Positions 32,936 through 42,292 of a DNA stretch of 64,000 nucleotides are shown in pieces (the first letter of the stretch is position 1; every line of letters begins with the position of its first letter). The translations under genes and the position numbers were made by a program. The stretch spans positions 1 to 64,000 of the forward strand of contig NZ_FOFM01000005.1 in NCBI RefSeq assembly GCF_900110875.1, given 5' to 3'. The DNA comes from Pseudovibrio axinellae. GTDB taxonomy: Bacteria; Pseudomonadota; Alphaproteobacteria; Rhizobiales; Stappiaceae. The notes below the pieces were generated by a model. That model worked only from the letters and a program-made list of their open reading frames with translations, did no database searches and was not told where the DNA came from.

Positions 32936-33598
32936 TTAGGAGACGAGGCTTTTGGCAAGGTGAGCAGCAAGCTCAGCTGGCGAAGAAACAACAGCACCGG
33001 CCTTATGTTCAGCCAACTCCTCAGCAGATCCATAGCCCCAGAGCACACCAATCGACGCGACGCCATTTTCAGAGGCCGCGATGAGATCATGCTTCCGGTC
33101 CCCGATCATAATGGTTTTGGAGGGATCAAGGTTTTCTTGTTCCAGCAGGTAGGCCAACAGATCAATCTTATTGCCGCGTGTCATATCCAGCTCGCAGCCA
33201 TAGGTCTTTTCAAAAAAGCCATCCAGCTCAAAGTGAGCGATAATCTTTTCCGCATAAACCCAAGGCTTCGACGTACACACAAACAGGCGATCACCGCGAG
33301 TTTTTGCCTCCTGAAGCAACTCGACTATTCCCTCATAGCGCTCGTTTTCATAAAGTCCAACAGTAGTAAAACGCTCACGGTAGAGGCGGATAGCCTCGAA
33401 GATTAGCTCTTCGTCATCTGTATTCAAAAGCTGGCGATACGTCTCAGTCAGCGGAGGACCAATTACAAAATTGAGCTCTTCTGCCGGAGGAACCTCCCAG
33501 CCAAGCTTCTCAAGCGCATATTGAACACTTGTAACAATGCCAACAAATGGGTCTGTCAGCGTTCCATCCAAATCAAAAAGTAGAGTGCGCAAAGCCAA
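32936..33598 (-). CDS. HAD-superfamily phosphatase, phosphoglycolate phosphatase-like
   Basis: A 220-residue HAD hydrolase. Motif I LLFDLDGTLTDPFVGI holds the two aspartates, motif II FVCTSKPWVYAEKII, motif III K in RGNKIDLL and motif IV MIGDRKHDLIAASENGV. The helical cap (residues about 15-85) is like Gph-type enzymes, which clear 2-phosphoglycolate. Substrate not determined by sequence. It lies downstream of pccA in the same direction, 35 bases after it. Confidence 0.85.
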   Translation of the reverse strand: MALRTLLFDLDGTLTDPFVGIVTSVQYALEKLGWEVPPAEELNFVIGPPLTETYRQLLNTDDEELIFEAIRLYRERFTTVGLYENERYEGIVELLQEAKTRGDRLFVCTSKPWVYAEKIIAHFELDGFFEKTYGCELDMTRGNKIDLLAYLLEQENLDPSKTIMIGDRKHDLIAASENGVASIGVLWGYGSAEELAEHKAGAVVSSPAELAAHLAKSLVS

Positions 33599-33633
33599 AT
33601 CCTTAAATTGAGAATTGGCTTCGCGCCAACCCC

Positions 33634-35646
33634 TTATTCAAATTCCATGATTACAGCATCAACAGCCAGACTATCACCCGGAGCCGCCTTGATTGCGCTT
33701 ACCACACAATCCCGCTCTGCTCGAAGCACATTTTCCATTTTCATGGCTTCAACAATTGCTAACTGCTCCCCAGCTTTGACTTCCTGTCCCTCATTTACGT
33801 GAAGAGAAACAACAAGCCCCGGCATTGGGCAAAGCAATAGATTGGATGTATCAGGAGCGACTTTTTCAGGCATCAAAGCAGCAAGCTCAGCAATGCGCGG
33901 GCTCATAACCTGTGCAACAACCGAGAAGCCCTGCCAGTCAAGCTGATAGCCATTATCAACAGCTCTCACCTGAACGCTGACATTACGCTCACCCACCTGC
34001 CCTTTCCAGAGCATTTCACCTGGAGCCCAGCTGGAGGCAACCCGCTCATTCGCCCCGCCATCAACGCAGATGTCCAAATCCACTGGAGTAGCTGCCAAAC
34101 CCTCAACAAGCTCGGCTTTCAATGTTTCACCGTCAATACGGACAGCCCACTCGCGCCGTACAGCGCCGTGATGCGGGCGCAACCGACCCGGCAAATGATC
34201 CAACCGTTCGCGTTCAATCAAATGCATAGAGAGTGCAACAGATGCCAACACCGAATTGGCTTCAGCATCTGGCGTTGCAGGCTCAAATCCATCTGGATAT
34301 TCATCAGCAATAAAGCCGGTAGATATCTCACCAGAGCGCCAACGCGGATGTTTCATAAGCGAAGCAAGGAACGGCACATTATGTTGAATGCCATCAACCT
34401 GGAACTCATCTAGCGCAGTACTCATTCCCTCAATGGCTTCTGCCCGTGTTGCAGCATGCGTTACAAGCTTAGCAATCATAGGGTCATAGAACATAGAGAT
34501 CTCAGATCCCTCAACAACACCGGTATCATTACGAACCAGATAGTTGCCATGCTTGCCTTCAACCGGCGGACGGTAGTGGGTCAGGCGACCAATGGATGGC
34601 AGGAAGTTCCGGTACGGGTCTTCAGCATAAATACGGCTCTCAATAGACCAGCCATTCAGCTTCACATCCTCCTGCTTGATGGACAGTGCTTCCCCAGCAG
34701 CCACCCGGATCATCTGCTCAACCAGATCAACACCTGTAACCAGCTCAGTGACAGGGTGCTCCACCTGCAAACGTGTGTTCATTTCTAAGAAGAAGAAGCT
34801 CTTATCCTGCCCAGCTACAAACTCAACAGTGCCGGCACTGTCGTAATCAACCGCCTTTGCAAGAGCAACAGCCTGCTCGCCCATTTTGCGGCGGGTTTTT
34901 TCGTCCAGAAGCGGGGATGGAGCTTCCTCAATCACCTTCTGGTTACGGCGCTGGATCGAACACTCGCGCTCGCCCAGATAAACAGCATTGCCATGCTTAT
35001 CACCCATCACCTGAATTTCGATATGGCGTGGGTTCTCAATAAACTTCTCAATGAAGATCCGGTCATCACCAAAGGAGTTAATGGCCTCAGACTTTGCACG
35101 ATCAAAGCCATCCATAGCCTCTTCATCGTTCCAGGCGATACGCATACCTTTACCGCCGCCGCCAGCAGATGCTTTAATCATCACTGGGTAACCGACCTCG
35201 GCTGCAATACGCTTAGCATCCTGCGGAGTTTCAATCAGGCCCATATAGCCTGGAACAGTAGAGACATTCGCCTCAGCTGCAAAACGCTTGGATGTGATCT
35301 TATCACCCATGACTTCAATAGCTTTAGGGTTTGGCCCGATAAAGACAATCCCTTCCTGCTTCAAGCGTTCGCAAAACTCTGCGCGCTCGGAAAGGAAGCC
35401 ATAGCCTGGGTGAACTGCTTCTGCACCGGTTTGCTTACACGCATCAATAATCTTATCGATCACAAGGTAAGACTTCGCCGCAGTTGGCTCACCAATATGA
35501 ACGGCCTCATCAGCCATTTCCACATGAAGCGCATCCCGGTCCGCATCAGAATAAACAGCAACCGTCTTGATTCCCATCGCCTTTGCGGTCTTGATGACAC
35601 GACAAGCGATTTCTCCACGGTTTGCGATCAGAATTTTTGAAAACAT
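33634..35646 (-). CDS. pccA: propionyl-CoA carboxylase, biotin carboxylase/carrier (alpha) subunit
   Basis: A 670-residue biotin-dependent carboxylase alpha chain. N-terminal biotin carboxylase (SKILIANRGEIACRVIKTAK, HPGYGFLSERAEFCERLKQE, the glycine-rich MIKASAGGGGKGMRIAW and EMNTRLQVEHPVTELVTGVD), a BT domain, and biotin carrier with EAMKMEN, Lys636 biotinylated. With pccB it carboxylates propionyl-CoA to methylmalonyl-CoA. The frame opens at 35895, but ATG 35646 gives the conserved MFSKILIANRG start with GGATGGG ahead. pccB is 2.3 kb away behind a block of + strand genes. Confidence 0.93.
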   Translation of the reverse strand: MFSKILIANRGEIACRVIKTAKAMGIKTVAVYSDADRDALHVEMADEAVHIGEPTAAKSYLVIDKIIDACKQTGAEAVHPGYGFLSERAEFCERLKQEGIVFIGPNPKAIEVMGDKITSKRFAAEANVSTVPGYMGLIETPQDAKRIAAEVGYPVMIKASAGGGGKGMRIAWNDEEAMDGFDRAKSEAINSFGDDRIFIEKFIENPRHIEIQVMGDKHGNAVYLGERECSIQRRNQKVIEEAPSPLLDEKTRRKMGEQAVALAKAVDYDSAGTVEFVAGQDKSFFFLEMNTRLQVEHPVTELVTGVDLVEQMIRVAAGEALSIKQEDVKLNGWSIESRIYAEDPYRNFLPSIGRLTHYRPPVEGKHGNYLVRNDTGVVEGSEISMFYDPMIAKLVTHAATRAEAIEGMSTALDEFQVDGIQHNVPFLASLMKHPRWRSGEISTGFIADEYPDGFEPATPDAEANSVLASVALSMHLIERERLDHLPGRLRPHHGAVRREWAVRIDGETLKAELVEGLAATPVDLDICVDGGANERVASSWAPGEMLWKGQVGERNVSVQVRAVDNGYQLDWQGFSVVAQVMSPRIAELAALMPEKVAPDTSNLLLCPMPGLVVSLHVNEGQEVKAGEQLAIVEAMKMENVLRAERDCVVSAIKAAPGDSLAVDAVIMEFE

Positions 35647-35846
35647 GCGCCCATCCCAAATACACGTATTCCTAATATGTAATGCTGGGTTGTAGGCATC
35701 TCTTTTCAACTCCGCAACCTCACAATAGGGCGAAGAAGCATTGCACTTTCGTGACTGTGAGATCCTCGCCGAAAATTCTCCGATCCTCTTCAAAACACCT
35801 GTTATTTTGCCATTTTTGATCGCATAGCATTGAGTTCGCCCGCAAC

Positions 35847-35869
35847 CTCTGGCAACACAGAAGCCAGAG
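35847..35869 (+). other. hairpin in the pccA-folB intergenic region
   Basis: CTCTGGC and GCCAGAG with a 9-base loop, 30 bases before folB. It could be a 5'-leader structure or protein-binding inverted repeat. No other motif seen in this divergent promoter region. Confidence 0.35.
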
Positions 35870-35898
35870 CGACCAAAGAATAGAAGCGGAGACACCTA

Positions 35899-36279
35899 AT
35901 GAATGAGAACAAGATCTACCTGGAAGGCCTTTCTTTCTTCGCGTTTCACGGCCTATTTGATGAAGAGGCTAAACTGGGCCAACGTTTCATCGTAGATCTC
36001 ACTTGCTGGGCTGATTTTGAACAAGCCACACATTCTGACAAATACGAAGACACGATCTGTTATGGAACACTTGCAAAGACTGTTGAGACCGTCGTCACAA
36101 AATCTCGTTTCAATTTATTAGAGCGCTTAGCGGGCGCAATTTGTGAAGCCGTATTCCAGATGGATCCACGCATCTCCAAAATCACAGTTAAGGTCAACAA
36201 GCCCTCTGCGCCTGTACCGGTTCATGTAGGCGGGTTTGCAGTTGAAATTACCCGCAACCGACCTGCAACCTCGTCTTAA
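35899..36279 (+). CDS. folB: dihydroneopterin aldolase
   Basis: A 126-residue FolB. It splits 7,8-dihydroneopterin to hydroxymethyl-dihydropterin in folate synthesis. Signs: KIYLEGLSFFAFHGLFDEEA with the catalytic region, GQRFIVDLTCWADF, YEDTICYGTLAKTVE and NLLERLAGAICEAVF, KVNKPSAPVPVHVGGFAVEI with the invariant Lys. GGAG precedes the start. It is read divergently from pccA. Confidence 0.93.
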   Translation: MNENKIYLEGLSFFAFHGLFDEEAKLGQRFIVDLTCWADFEQATHSDKYEDTICYGTLAKTVETVVTKSRFNLLERLAGAICEAVFQMDPRISKITVKVNKPSAPVPVHVGGFAVEITRNRPATSS

Positions 36280-36418
36280 ATCAGCAATTTTTCTTTCAAG
36301 ACCTACTAACCACTGCAAGGTTTCGCGCTCGCCTTATCCGCCAATGCCTGCAAAACAGAGTAGATAGCGGCTTTTTAAGTCAGTGAATAACTTCTGTTTG
36401 GAAAGGTTAGTAAACGTC

Positions 36419-36721
36419 ATGCGAAACGTCTCCACTCTCATTCTCGCCGGCACTTTCCTCTCTGTGTCCTGGTACACTCCAGCGAACGCTCAAGTAAGAC
36501 CAGACACAAGAAATATGACCTGCGAGCAGGCTAGGCAACTTGTCATTGACGACGGTGGAGTATTACTCTCCACTGGCCCCAGAACCTTCGACCGCTATGT
36601 AAGTGGCGTCCGGTATTGTGAGTATAACGAAATACTGCAGCGCCGATGGGTTCAAACAACAGACGATCATACCTGTCTGGTTGGATTTAGTTGCAAGCCA
36701 CGCACACATGAAGATCAGTAG
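36419..36721 (+). CDS. small secreted four-cysteine protein, paralogue 1
   Basis: 100 residues from ATG 36419 with a Sec signal peptide (RNVSTLILAGTFLSVSWYTP, cleavage after ANA). Mature part: RPDTRNMTCEQARQLVIDDG, VLLSTGPRTFDRYVSGVRYC, RRWVQTTDDHTCLVGFSC. Four Cys. The same pattern occurs in the next gene (36727) and in 37602-37892. I know this as an uncharacterised small secreted family of alphaproteobacteria. The frame opens at 36383. The next gene starts 5 bases after its stop. Confidence 0.72.
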   Translation: MRNVSTLILAGTFLSVSWYTPANAQVRPDTRNMTCEQARQLVIDDGGVLLSTGPRTFDRYVSGVRYCEYNEILQRRWVQTTDDHTCLVGFSCKPRTHEDQ

Positions 36722-36726
36722 AAAAT

Positions 36727-37038
36727 ATGAGCAAGATCACAGCGATGGCCCTATCGGGGGCCATCGTCCTCCTCATTTCCACGTCAACATATGCAAGACC
36801 GGACACCAGAAAGATGTCCTGTCAGGAAGCACGCTCGCTCGTCGCTCGTTCTGGGGGTGTTGTGTTGTCGACTGGCGCACGCACCTATGATCGTTTTGTC
36901 GCCAGCATTCGGTTTTGCCAACCTTACGAGCGTTTAAAGAGGCGTTGGGTTCCGACTCGAGATCAGAAAAGCTGCTTCATCGGTTATTCATGTGAGCCCG
37001 CAGACGACAGTTACGACGGCATATTCGGATACGATTAA
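36727..37038 (+). CDS. small secreted four-cysteine protein, paralogue 2
   Basis: 103 residues with a signal peptide (KITAMALSGAIVLLISTSTY, cleavage near AR). Mature: RPDTRKMSCQEARSLVARSG, VVLSTGARTYDRFVASIRFC, RRWVPTRDQKSCFIGYSC, acidic tail. Near-parallel to paralogue 1 with all four Cys kept, and in the same operon (5-base gap). Periplasmic or secreted role unknown. Confidence 0.75.
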   Translation: MSKITAMALSGAIVLLISTSTYARPDTRKMSCQEARSLVARSGGVVLSTGARTYDRFVASIRFCQPYERLKRRWVPTRDQKSCFIGYSCEPADDSYDGIFGYD

Positions 37039-37601
37039 AACCTGGCGCCTGGATATGCGCCCGAACGCATTTAAATTTAAGATTCGCGACCAGCACCCAT
37101 TGCATGAGAGCAGATGCACAAAACAAAAACACGTTTTCACGTAATGCTGCTCCTCAAGCATCCATAACGCTCCACACCTGGTCTCTTTTTTCTCCCACAA
37201 CCAAGCAAAACTGTGAGCTTCATCACAGACAGCCAAGTAATCCCCAAAATTACTAAGACACGAACTCGTGAGCGCTTGATATTTCAAGTTGTAAAAAGAT
37301 GAATTTGTGTCCCACAACACATCTTACTAATTTTTTCTAACTATATTAACAAACATCAACGAACAACAATAAGAAAACAAATCAATAATAATAGTATATA
37401 GGCAACATCAGCCTGTTTAATATGCAGATAAACTACAAATAAATAGATCTAAGACGGCATAGATCTGCCTTAGATCAATCAAAAAAATAAAAAGACATGC
37501 TGACAAGACAACAAACGTCAGCACCCCTTAAGGGAAAGACTTATCCTCCCGGTCTTTCCCTCAAAAAATGACAAATACGATATAGAACTGAAAGTAAAAC
37601 A
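37039..37601. other. 563-base A+T-rich non-coding region
   Basis: No convincing gene on either strand. A strongly A+T-rich middle (37320-37520) is probably promoter/UP-element DNA for the gene at 37602. A stem GGGAAAGAC / GTCTTTCCC (37532-37560) lies in the likely 5' leader (separate entry). Confidence 0.6.
37532..37560 (+). promoter_or_regulatory. leader hairpin before paralogue 3
   Basis: A 9-base perfect stem (37532-37540 and 37552-37560) with an 11-base loop, followed by TCAAAAAATG, 40 bases before ATG 37602. With no T-run it is not a simple terminator; a leader structure that tunes stability or translation is possible. Confidence 0.4.
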
Positions 37602-37892
37602 ATGAAAAAGATCGCTCTGACACTCTCCATCCTCGGCCTTGTATCCGCTGCTTCTGTCGCTCAAGCTGCTTTGATCAACACAGCAAACTTGACCTCCTCC
37701 GAGGCAAAAGCACTAGTACAAGATAAAGGCGCAATCGTACTGACAACCACCCCTGGCATCTACGATCGGTACGTTGCAAACGGCTCTTACTGTGCACCAC
37801 ACGAAGAAGCTGAGCGCGCCTATGTTGTTACCAAGGACTCCAACCGTTCCCTCATTGGATACACTTGTGTAATGGGCAACAACGAAAGCTAA
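37602..37892 (+). CDS. small secreted two-cysteine protein, paralogue 3
   Basis: 96 residues with a signal peptide (KKIALTLSILGLVSAASVAQ, cleavage after QAA). Mature: INTANLTSSEAKALVQDKGA, VLTTTPGIYDRYVANGSYC, VVTKDSNRSLIGYTC. Same family as paralogues 1 and 2 but separate by 560 bases and with Cys 1 and 3 replaced by Ser. It has its own promoter region and ends in a terminator 40 bases later. Confidence 0.78.
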   Translation: MKKIALTLSILGLVSAASVAQAALINTANLTSSEAKALVQDKGAIVLTTTPGIYDRYVANGSYCAPHEEAERAYVVTKDSNRSLIGYTCVMGNNES

Positions 37893-37933
37893 GCCTAACC
37901 CGCCCCTGGTTAGGTACGTTCCCCCATCGACGC

Positions 37934-37971
37934 AAGCCCCGGCCTTCTCCCGAAGGCCGGGGCTTTTTTTA
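37934..37971. terminator. strong intrinsic terminator
   Basis: AAGCCCCGGCCTTC pairs with GAAGGCCGGGGCTT around TCCC and runs into TTTTTTT on the + strand. It ends the paralogue 3 transcript and lies just beyond the end of the convergent pccB. Confidence 0.9.
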
Positions 37972-37996
37972 TCCATTAAACTTTGAGACCGCGCTT

Positions 37997-39529
37997 CTAG
38001 AGCGGAATGTTATCGTGCTTACGCCATGGCATCTGCTGGTTCTTGGTACGCAGCATTGCAAGCGCACGCGAAATCCGCATACGCGTCGACTGAGGCATAA
38101 TCACCTCGTCAATGTAGCCACGCTCTGCCGCAACAAATGGGTTTGCAAACCTGTCTTCGTAATCTTTGGTTCGTTCAGAAATCTTCTCGGCATCACCCAA
38201 CTCAGAGCGATAAAGAATCTCAACAGCTCCCTTTGCCCCCATCACTGCAATTTCAGCAGACGGCCATGCATAGTTTACATCGCCGCGAATATGCTTGGAG
38301 CTCATCACATCATAAGCACCGCCATAAGCCTTACGAGTGATCACTGTGATTTTTGGAACAGTGGCTTCTCCATAAGCAAATAGAAGCTTGGCACCGTGTT
38401 TGATCAACCCGCCATATTCCTGCGCAGTCCCCGGCAAGAATCCAGGAACATCAACAAACGTCACAAGTGGAATATTGAAGCAGTCGCAGAACCGAACAAA
38501 GCGCGCGGCTTTGCGGCTTGCATCGCTATCCAACACACCAGCAAGAACCATTGGCTGGTTTGCTACAATTCCGACAGTGCGTCCTTCAACGCGGCCAAAT
38601 CCAGTGATGATATTACCGGCAAAACTCTCCTGAATCTCAAAGAAATCCTGTTCATCGACAGTCTTCAGGATCAGCTCGCGCATGTCATAAGGCTTGTTAG
38701 GGTGGTCTGGCACCAGCGTATTCAAGCTCTCATCTAAACGTGAGGGGTCATCATAAACTTCCAGTTCAGGAAGCGATGCCTGATTATTCATTGGCAGATA
38801 ATCGACCAAACGCCGTATCTGCAACAACGCTTCCACATCATTATCAAAAGCACCATCAGCGATTGATGACTTCGTTGTGTGGATACTCGCACCACCCAGC
38901 TCCTCAGCCGTCACCGTTTCATTGGTCACGGTTTTCACAACATCCGGGCCAGTGACAAACATGTAGGATGTATCACGCACCATAAAGATAAAGTCAGTCA
39001 TGGCAGGTGAATACACATCACCACCAGCGCACGGACCCATGATCACAGAAATCTGCGGAATCACACCAGAGGCCTGAATATTGCGCCAAAAAACCTCACC
39101 ATACCCACCAAGAGCAGCAACACCCTCCTGAATACGCGCGCCACCAGCATCGAAAATTCCGATAATAGGCGCACGATTCTGCAACGCCATGTCCTGGATT
39201 TTCATAATTTTCTCTGCGTGGGTCTCTGAAAGCGAGCCACCAAACACAGTAAAATCTTTTGAAAACAAATAAACAGTACGACCGTTGATCGTACCCCAAC
39301 CCGCAACGACACCATCCCCTGGGAAATGGCTATCCTCCATACCGAATTCGGTACAGCGATGCTGCTTGAACATATCAAATTCTTCGAAGGAACCTTCGTC
39401 TAGCAGAATTTCAATTCGCTCTCGTGCGGTCAGCTTTCCTCGTTTGTGCTGCGCGTCAATGCGGCGCTGTCCCCCACCAAGTCGCGCTTCATCACGTCTT
39501 TTTTCTAATTCAGCCAGAACTTCCTTCAT
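37997..39529 (-). CDS. pccB: propionyl-CoA carboxylase, carboxyltransferase (beta) subunit
   Basis: A 510-residue carboxyltransferase subunit. Motifs: [20 protein letters not shown], the acyl-CoA region [80 protein letters not shown] and [17 protein letters not shown], typical of PccB. With PccA it moves CO2 to propionyl-CoA. Expected hexamer alpha6-beta6 in the cytoplasm. It shares the strand of pccA but is separated from it by folB and the small secreted genes. Confidence 0.95.
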   Translation of the reverse strand: MKEVLAELEKRRDEARLGGGQRRIDAQHKRGKLTARERIEILLDEGSFEEFDMFKQHRCTEFGMEDSHFPGDGVVAGWGTINGRTVYLFSKDFTVFGGSLSETHAEKIMKIQDMALQNRAPIIGIFDAGGARIQEGVAALGGYGEVFWRNIQASGVIPQISVIMGPCAGGDVYSPAMTDFIFMVRDTSYMFVTGPDVVKTVTNETVTAEELGGASIHTTKSSIADGAFDNDVEALLQIRRLVDYLPMNNQASLPELEVYDDPSRLDESLNTLVPDHPNKPYDMRELILKTVDEQDFFEIQESFAGNIITGFGRVEGRTVGIVANQPMVLAGVLDSDASRKAARFVRFCDCFNIPLVTFVDVPGFLPGTAQEYGGLIKHGAKLLFAYGEATVPKITVITRKAYGGAYDVMSSKHIRGDVNYAWPSAEIAVMGAKGAVEILYRSELGDAEKISERTKDYEDRFANPFVAAERGYIDEVIMPQSTRMRISRALAMLRTKNQQMPWRKHDNIPL

Positions 39530-39897
39530 AAGATATCTCAGCTCCCAATCTATCTGGCTTATCTCCTAGCACGCCCCTAAGCAAAAAAACTAGTAAGCCG
39601 TTGGATTGAGAAGCTTATGTCACGACAACCCGGAGGATCAGCCTCCCAACACCCCAAGACCCGCAGAAAACCGAGCATTCACAACGAAAAAGGGTGAAGC
39701 ATACGCGCCAACTCAAACCCACTTGGCCTCATTGCAGAATCTACACCTTTTGTGTATTTTCCCGCCCCGCCACAATGAAGACCCACAAAAAGAGCTGGAA
39801 GTTCAACGCAACACTGGTTCAAGACACAAATCGCGCATACAAAAAAGGGCCACCCGCGTGGCAGCCCTTCAAAATACATCGCATTGAAACGAGTGCC
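39530..39897. other. 368-base gap between pccB and bfr
   Basis: It contains the bfr terminator (39841-39870) and the pccB upstream region. Short frames on the + strand here lack gene-like composition. Nothing else is recognised. Confidence 0.6.
39841..39870 (-). terminator. bfr terminator
   Basis: On the minus strand GAAGGGCTGCCACGCGGGTGGCCC forms a stem (AAGGGC/GCCCTT with inner CCAC/GTGG) that runs into TTTTTT, 28 bases after the bfr stop. Confidence 0.75.
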
Positions 39898-40383
39898 TTA
39901 TTCGCCTTGATCGGCTGATTTGGCGTTAAGCGCACCGTAGTTTTGCTCGCCAATTTTCTCAAGGAGATCTAGCTGGGTTTCAAGAAAATCAATATGACCT
40001 TCTTCATCTGCCAGCAGATCATCAAACAGTTTCATAGTGACGTAATCGCCCTCACCGTCACATACTTCACGGCTCTTTTTATAGGAAGCGCGCGCTTCGT
40101 GCTCACCAGATAGATCTGCTTCCAGCACTTCTTTCAAGTTTGTCCCGATTTTCAATCCGCCAATGCTCTGCATATTGGGATGACCACCAAGGAAGAGAAT
40201 GCGCTCGACCAGCTTGTCTGCGTGCTGCATTTCCTCAATGGATTCCTCGCGCTCCTTCTGCGCAAGCTTACCAAAACCCCAATCGTCGAGCAGACGATAA
40301 TGCAACCAGTATTGATTCACCGCGCCAAGTTCCAAACGCAACGCTTCATTAAGCCGCTCAATAACTTTTTCGTTATGTTTCAT
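39898..40383 (-). CDS. bfr: bacterioferritin
   Basis: A 161-residue heme-containing ferritin that oxidises and stores iron in a 24-mer shell. Ferroxidase ligands include Glu18 ([13 protein letters not shown]), Glu51 and His54 ([20 protein letters not shown]), and later Glu residues in [20 protein letters not shown]. Met52 is the heme ligand. Length matches Bfr. It is monocistronic with its own terminator; a Fur/Irr-type site may lie in the A+T-rich region upstream but I could not pick one with confidence. Confidence 0.95.
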   Translation of the reverse strand: MKHNEKVIERLNEALRLELGAVNQYWLHYRLLDDWGFGKLAQKEREESIEEMQHADKLVERILFLGGHPNMQSIGGLKIGTNLKEVLEADLSGEHEARASYKKSREVCDGEGDYVTMKLFDDLLADEEGHIDFLETQLDLLEKIGEQNYGALNAKSADQGE

Positions 40384-40791
40384 CGGCGGAATTCCTCATT
40401 TTTATTTGAATAGGACTGTCATAGATAATGTGATTGTTTTAAACGACCACACTTGCGTCACGCGTACTGCAGAATGCACATTTGAGCAGATTCGATAGTA
40501 TCACAGCAATCGAAATCCAAGTGCCCACATGCTACAATCCTTTGATTTCTTTCTACGATATTCGAAGAGTGCACCTTTAGTAAACGTTGAGCGCTGCCTA
40601 TTTATGTTTGTAATGCCAAAGCGTATTCCAAAAAATCAGCCCCGATGTCGCAGGGCAATAAAATGGGGTACGCAGTGCTCAAATATATAGGTCAAGCGCT
40701 AATCATTTCCATCTGTGAAGCCACTGCCTTGCAATAAAAAAGCGCAGCAAGGAGCTGCGCTTTGAAACAAACTATAAAATAGCCTGCTATC
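40384..40791. other. 408-base gap between bfr and ATP12-like gene
   Basis: It holds the bfr promoter region and the ATP12 operon terminator (40735-40764). No other structure recognised. Confidence 0.6.
40735..40764 (-). terminator. terminator of the ATP12 operon
   Basis: On the minus strand AAAGCGCAGC pairs with GCTGCGCTTT around a 5-base loop and runs into TTTTTT, 30-50 bases after the ATP12-like stop. Confidence 0.85.
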
Positions 40792-41586
40792 TTAGGTCTC
40801 TTCTGGAGCGCCAATGAGAATAAGAACCGCAGCTGCAAATTCATCACTTTTAAAACGACGAACACGGGCAGCTTCATCATCCTGCCCCCAAAGCTCGATA
40901 TTCCAATCTTCATCCACATGAGCAGCAGACCAAACGGTTTCCGCATCATACGCCTTCTCAGCAAGTGCAAGAGCAAGTAGTGCGGAGCCACAAATGGAAG
41001 TAACCGTATGAATCGCTGCCAATTGAAGCGCATGATAGCGATCTAGTTGGCGGCGATACGCAGCGATGACCACATCATCCTGCGTCACATGCATGATCCC
41101 TTCAGCAAGCTTCAAACGCCCACCAAGCAGCTGCTCTGCCCACTCCAGAATACAGTCCCACTGTTCTTTCTGGCGTTTGACTAATTCTGCAGGAGCGTCT
41201 GCGCGATAGCACAAGTAATCATTACCGGCATAACGGGTAATTTCGTCTGCAACTTCATTGAATTTATCTTCAACCGCATCAATTGCAGAGTGCGCAATGC
41301 GCGTCAGCGGCATTGTGCCGGGATCGATTTCCTCTTCCTGCAACTCCCACTCTGCTGCAATACCTTCTGCAATGCCCTCGTCTTTGAACACCAGTTCATT
41401 CCGGGCAGGCGTTTTGATCATGCGTCCATCGAGCAGCACAGCAAATTCACTATCTTTGGCCGTAACACTTACACGCTCATAAAAGCGCTTCGGCAGATTG
41501 CGCTTGCTGTGCTCGCGCGCCGCCTGAACAGCATCAACTGGCCCTTTTGCAATATCATCTGCAATTTGGTCAAATATATCGCGCAT
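40792..41586 (-). CDS. ATP12-family F1-ATPase assembly chaperone
   Basis: A 264-residue member of the ATP12 family, which binds F1 alpha subunit before assembly. Signs: KRFYERVSVTAKDSEFAVLL, DGRMIKTPARNELVF, AEWELQEEEIDPGTMPLTRI, YAGNDYLCYRADAPAELVKR, QWDCILEWAEQLLG, and a helical C-terminus. The family is restricted to mitochondria and alphaproteobacteria, which supports the taxonomic reading. It shares a base with the HAD gene upstream (stop/start at 41586). Confidence 0.9.
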   Translation of the reverse strand: MRDIFDQIADDIAKGPVDAVQAAREHSKRNLPKRFYERVSVTAKDSEFAVLLDGRMIKTPARNELVFKDEGIAEGIAAEWELQEEEIDPGTMPLTRIAHSAIDAVEDKFNEVADEITRYAGNDYLCYRADAPAELVKRQKEQWDCILEWAEQLLGGRLKLAEGIMHVTQDDVVIAAYRRQLDRYHALQLAAIHTVTSICGSALLALALAEKAYDAETVWSAAHVDEDWNIELWGQDDEAARVRRFKSDEFAAAVLILIGAPEET

Positions 41587-42266
41587 TATGCGGCTTCCTT
41601 ATTCCAACTAAAGTGCTTGCTAAGCACTGGAATGAGTTCATTAAAATGGTCGATAACATAGGAAGCACCCGCGTTTTTCACGTCCTTGGCGCTATGATAA
41701 CCCCATGTCACCCCGATAGACTCTACGCCAGCGTTGCGTGCCATCTGCATGTCAAACGTCGTATCACCGATCATAATGGTGTTTTCAAGGTCGACGCCGG
41801 TTTCACTCATCGCTTGAAATATCATACCGGGGTTTGGCTTCGACGGTGCAACATCAGCTGTCTGCATTGTGGTAAAGAAACCTTCCAGCCCATGCAGGCC
41901 AATCAGATGCTTCATGCCGCGTGAATGCTTGCCAGTTGCAACACCGAGCAATACATCCTCTCGCTCTGCCAATGCGTTCAGCGCCTCTAGCGCCCCGTCG
42001 TACAAAGGATCATAATCCCGGCCTTTGGAGCGCATGTCCCAGACGACCTGCTGGTATCCTTTGACGAGCTTTGCAATCAGTTCCGGGTCGCTATGTCCCA
42101 GCAATTGTTCAAACGCCACATTCAACGTCAAACCAACAGTAGAAAGTATCTGATCGCGTGATGGCACCGGCAGATCAACAGATCGATAAGCGGCAGTAAA
42201 ACCAATCATGATATTGTCTTGGCTGTCCGCGAGCGTGCCGTCGCAGTCAAAAACAATAAGGTACAT
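41586..42266 (-). CDS. HAD-superfamily phosphatase (Gph-like)
   Basis: A 226-residue HAD hydrolase: LIVFDCDGTLADSQDNIMIG (motif I), GVATGKHSRGMKHLIGLHGL (motif II), PSKPNPGMIFQAM with Lys (motif III), and TIMIGDTTFDMQMARNAGVE (motif IV). Cap domain residues about 15-90. Substrate unknown. It is coupled to the ATP12-like gene and lies just after the pseudouridine synthase, an arrangement common in Hyphomicrobiales. Confidence 0.86.
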   Translation of the reverse strand: MYLIVFDCDGTLADSQDNIMIGFTAAYRSVDLPVPSRDQILSTVGLTLNVAFEQLLGHSDPELIAKLVKGYQQVVWDMRSKGRDYDPLYDGALEALNALAEREDVLLGVATGKHSRGMKHLIGLHGLEGFFTTMQTADVAPSKPNPGMIFQAMSETGVDLENTIMIGDTTFDMQMARNAGVESIGVTWGYHSAKDVKNAGASYVIDHFNELIPVLSKHFSWNKEAA

Positions 42267-42292
42267 GAGGAGCAGCCCGTCTTTACTTGTAC

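Noticed and set aside
39606-39887. Possible small + strand gene in the pccB-bfr gap
   Set aside because: The frame passes through the bfr terminator and lacks gene-like composition.
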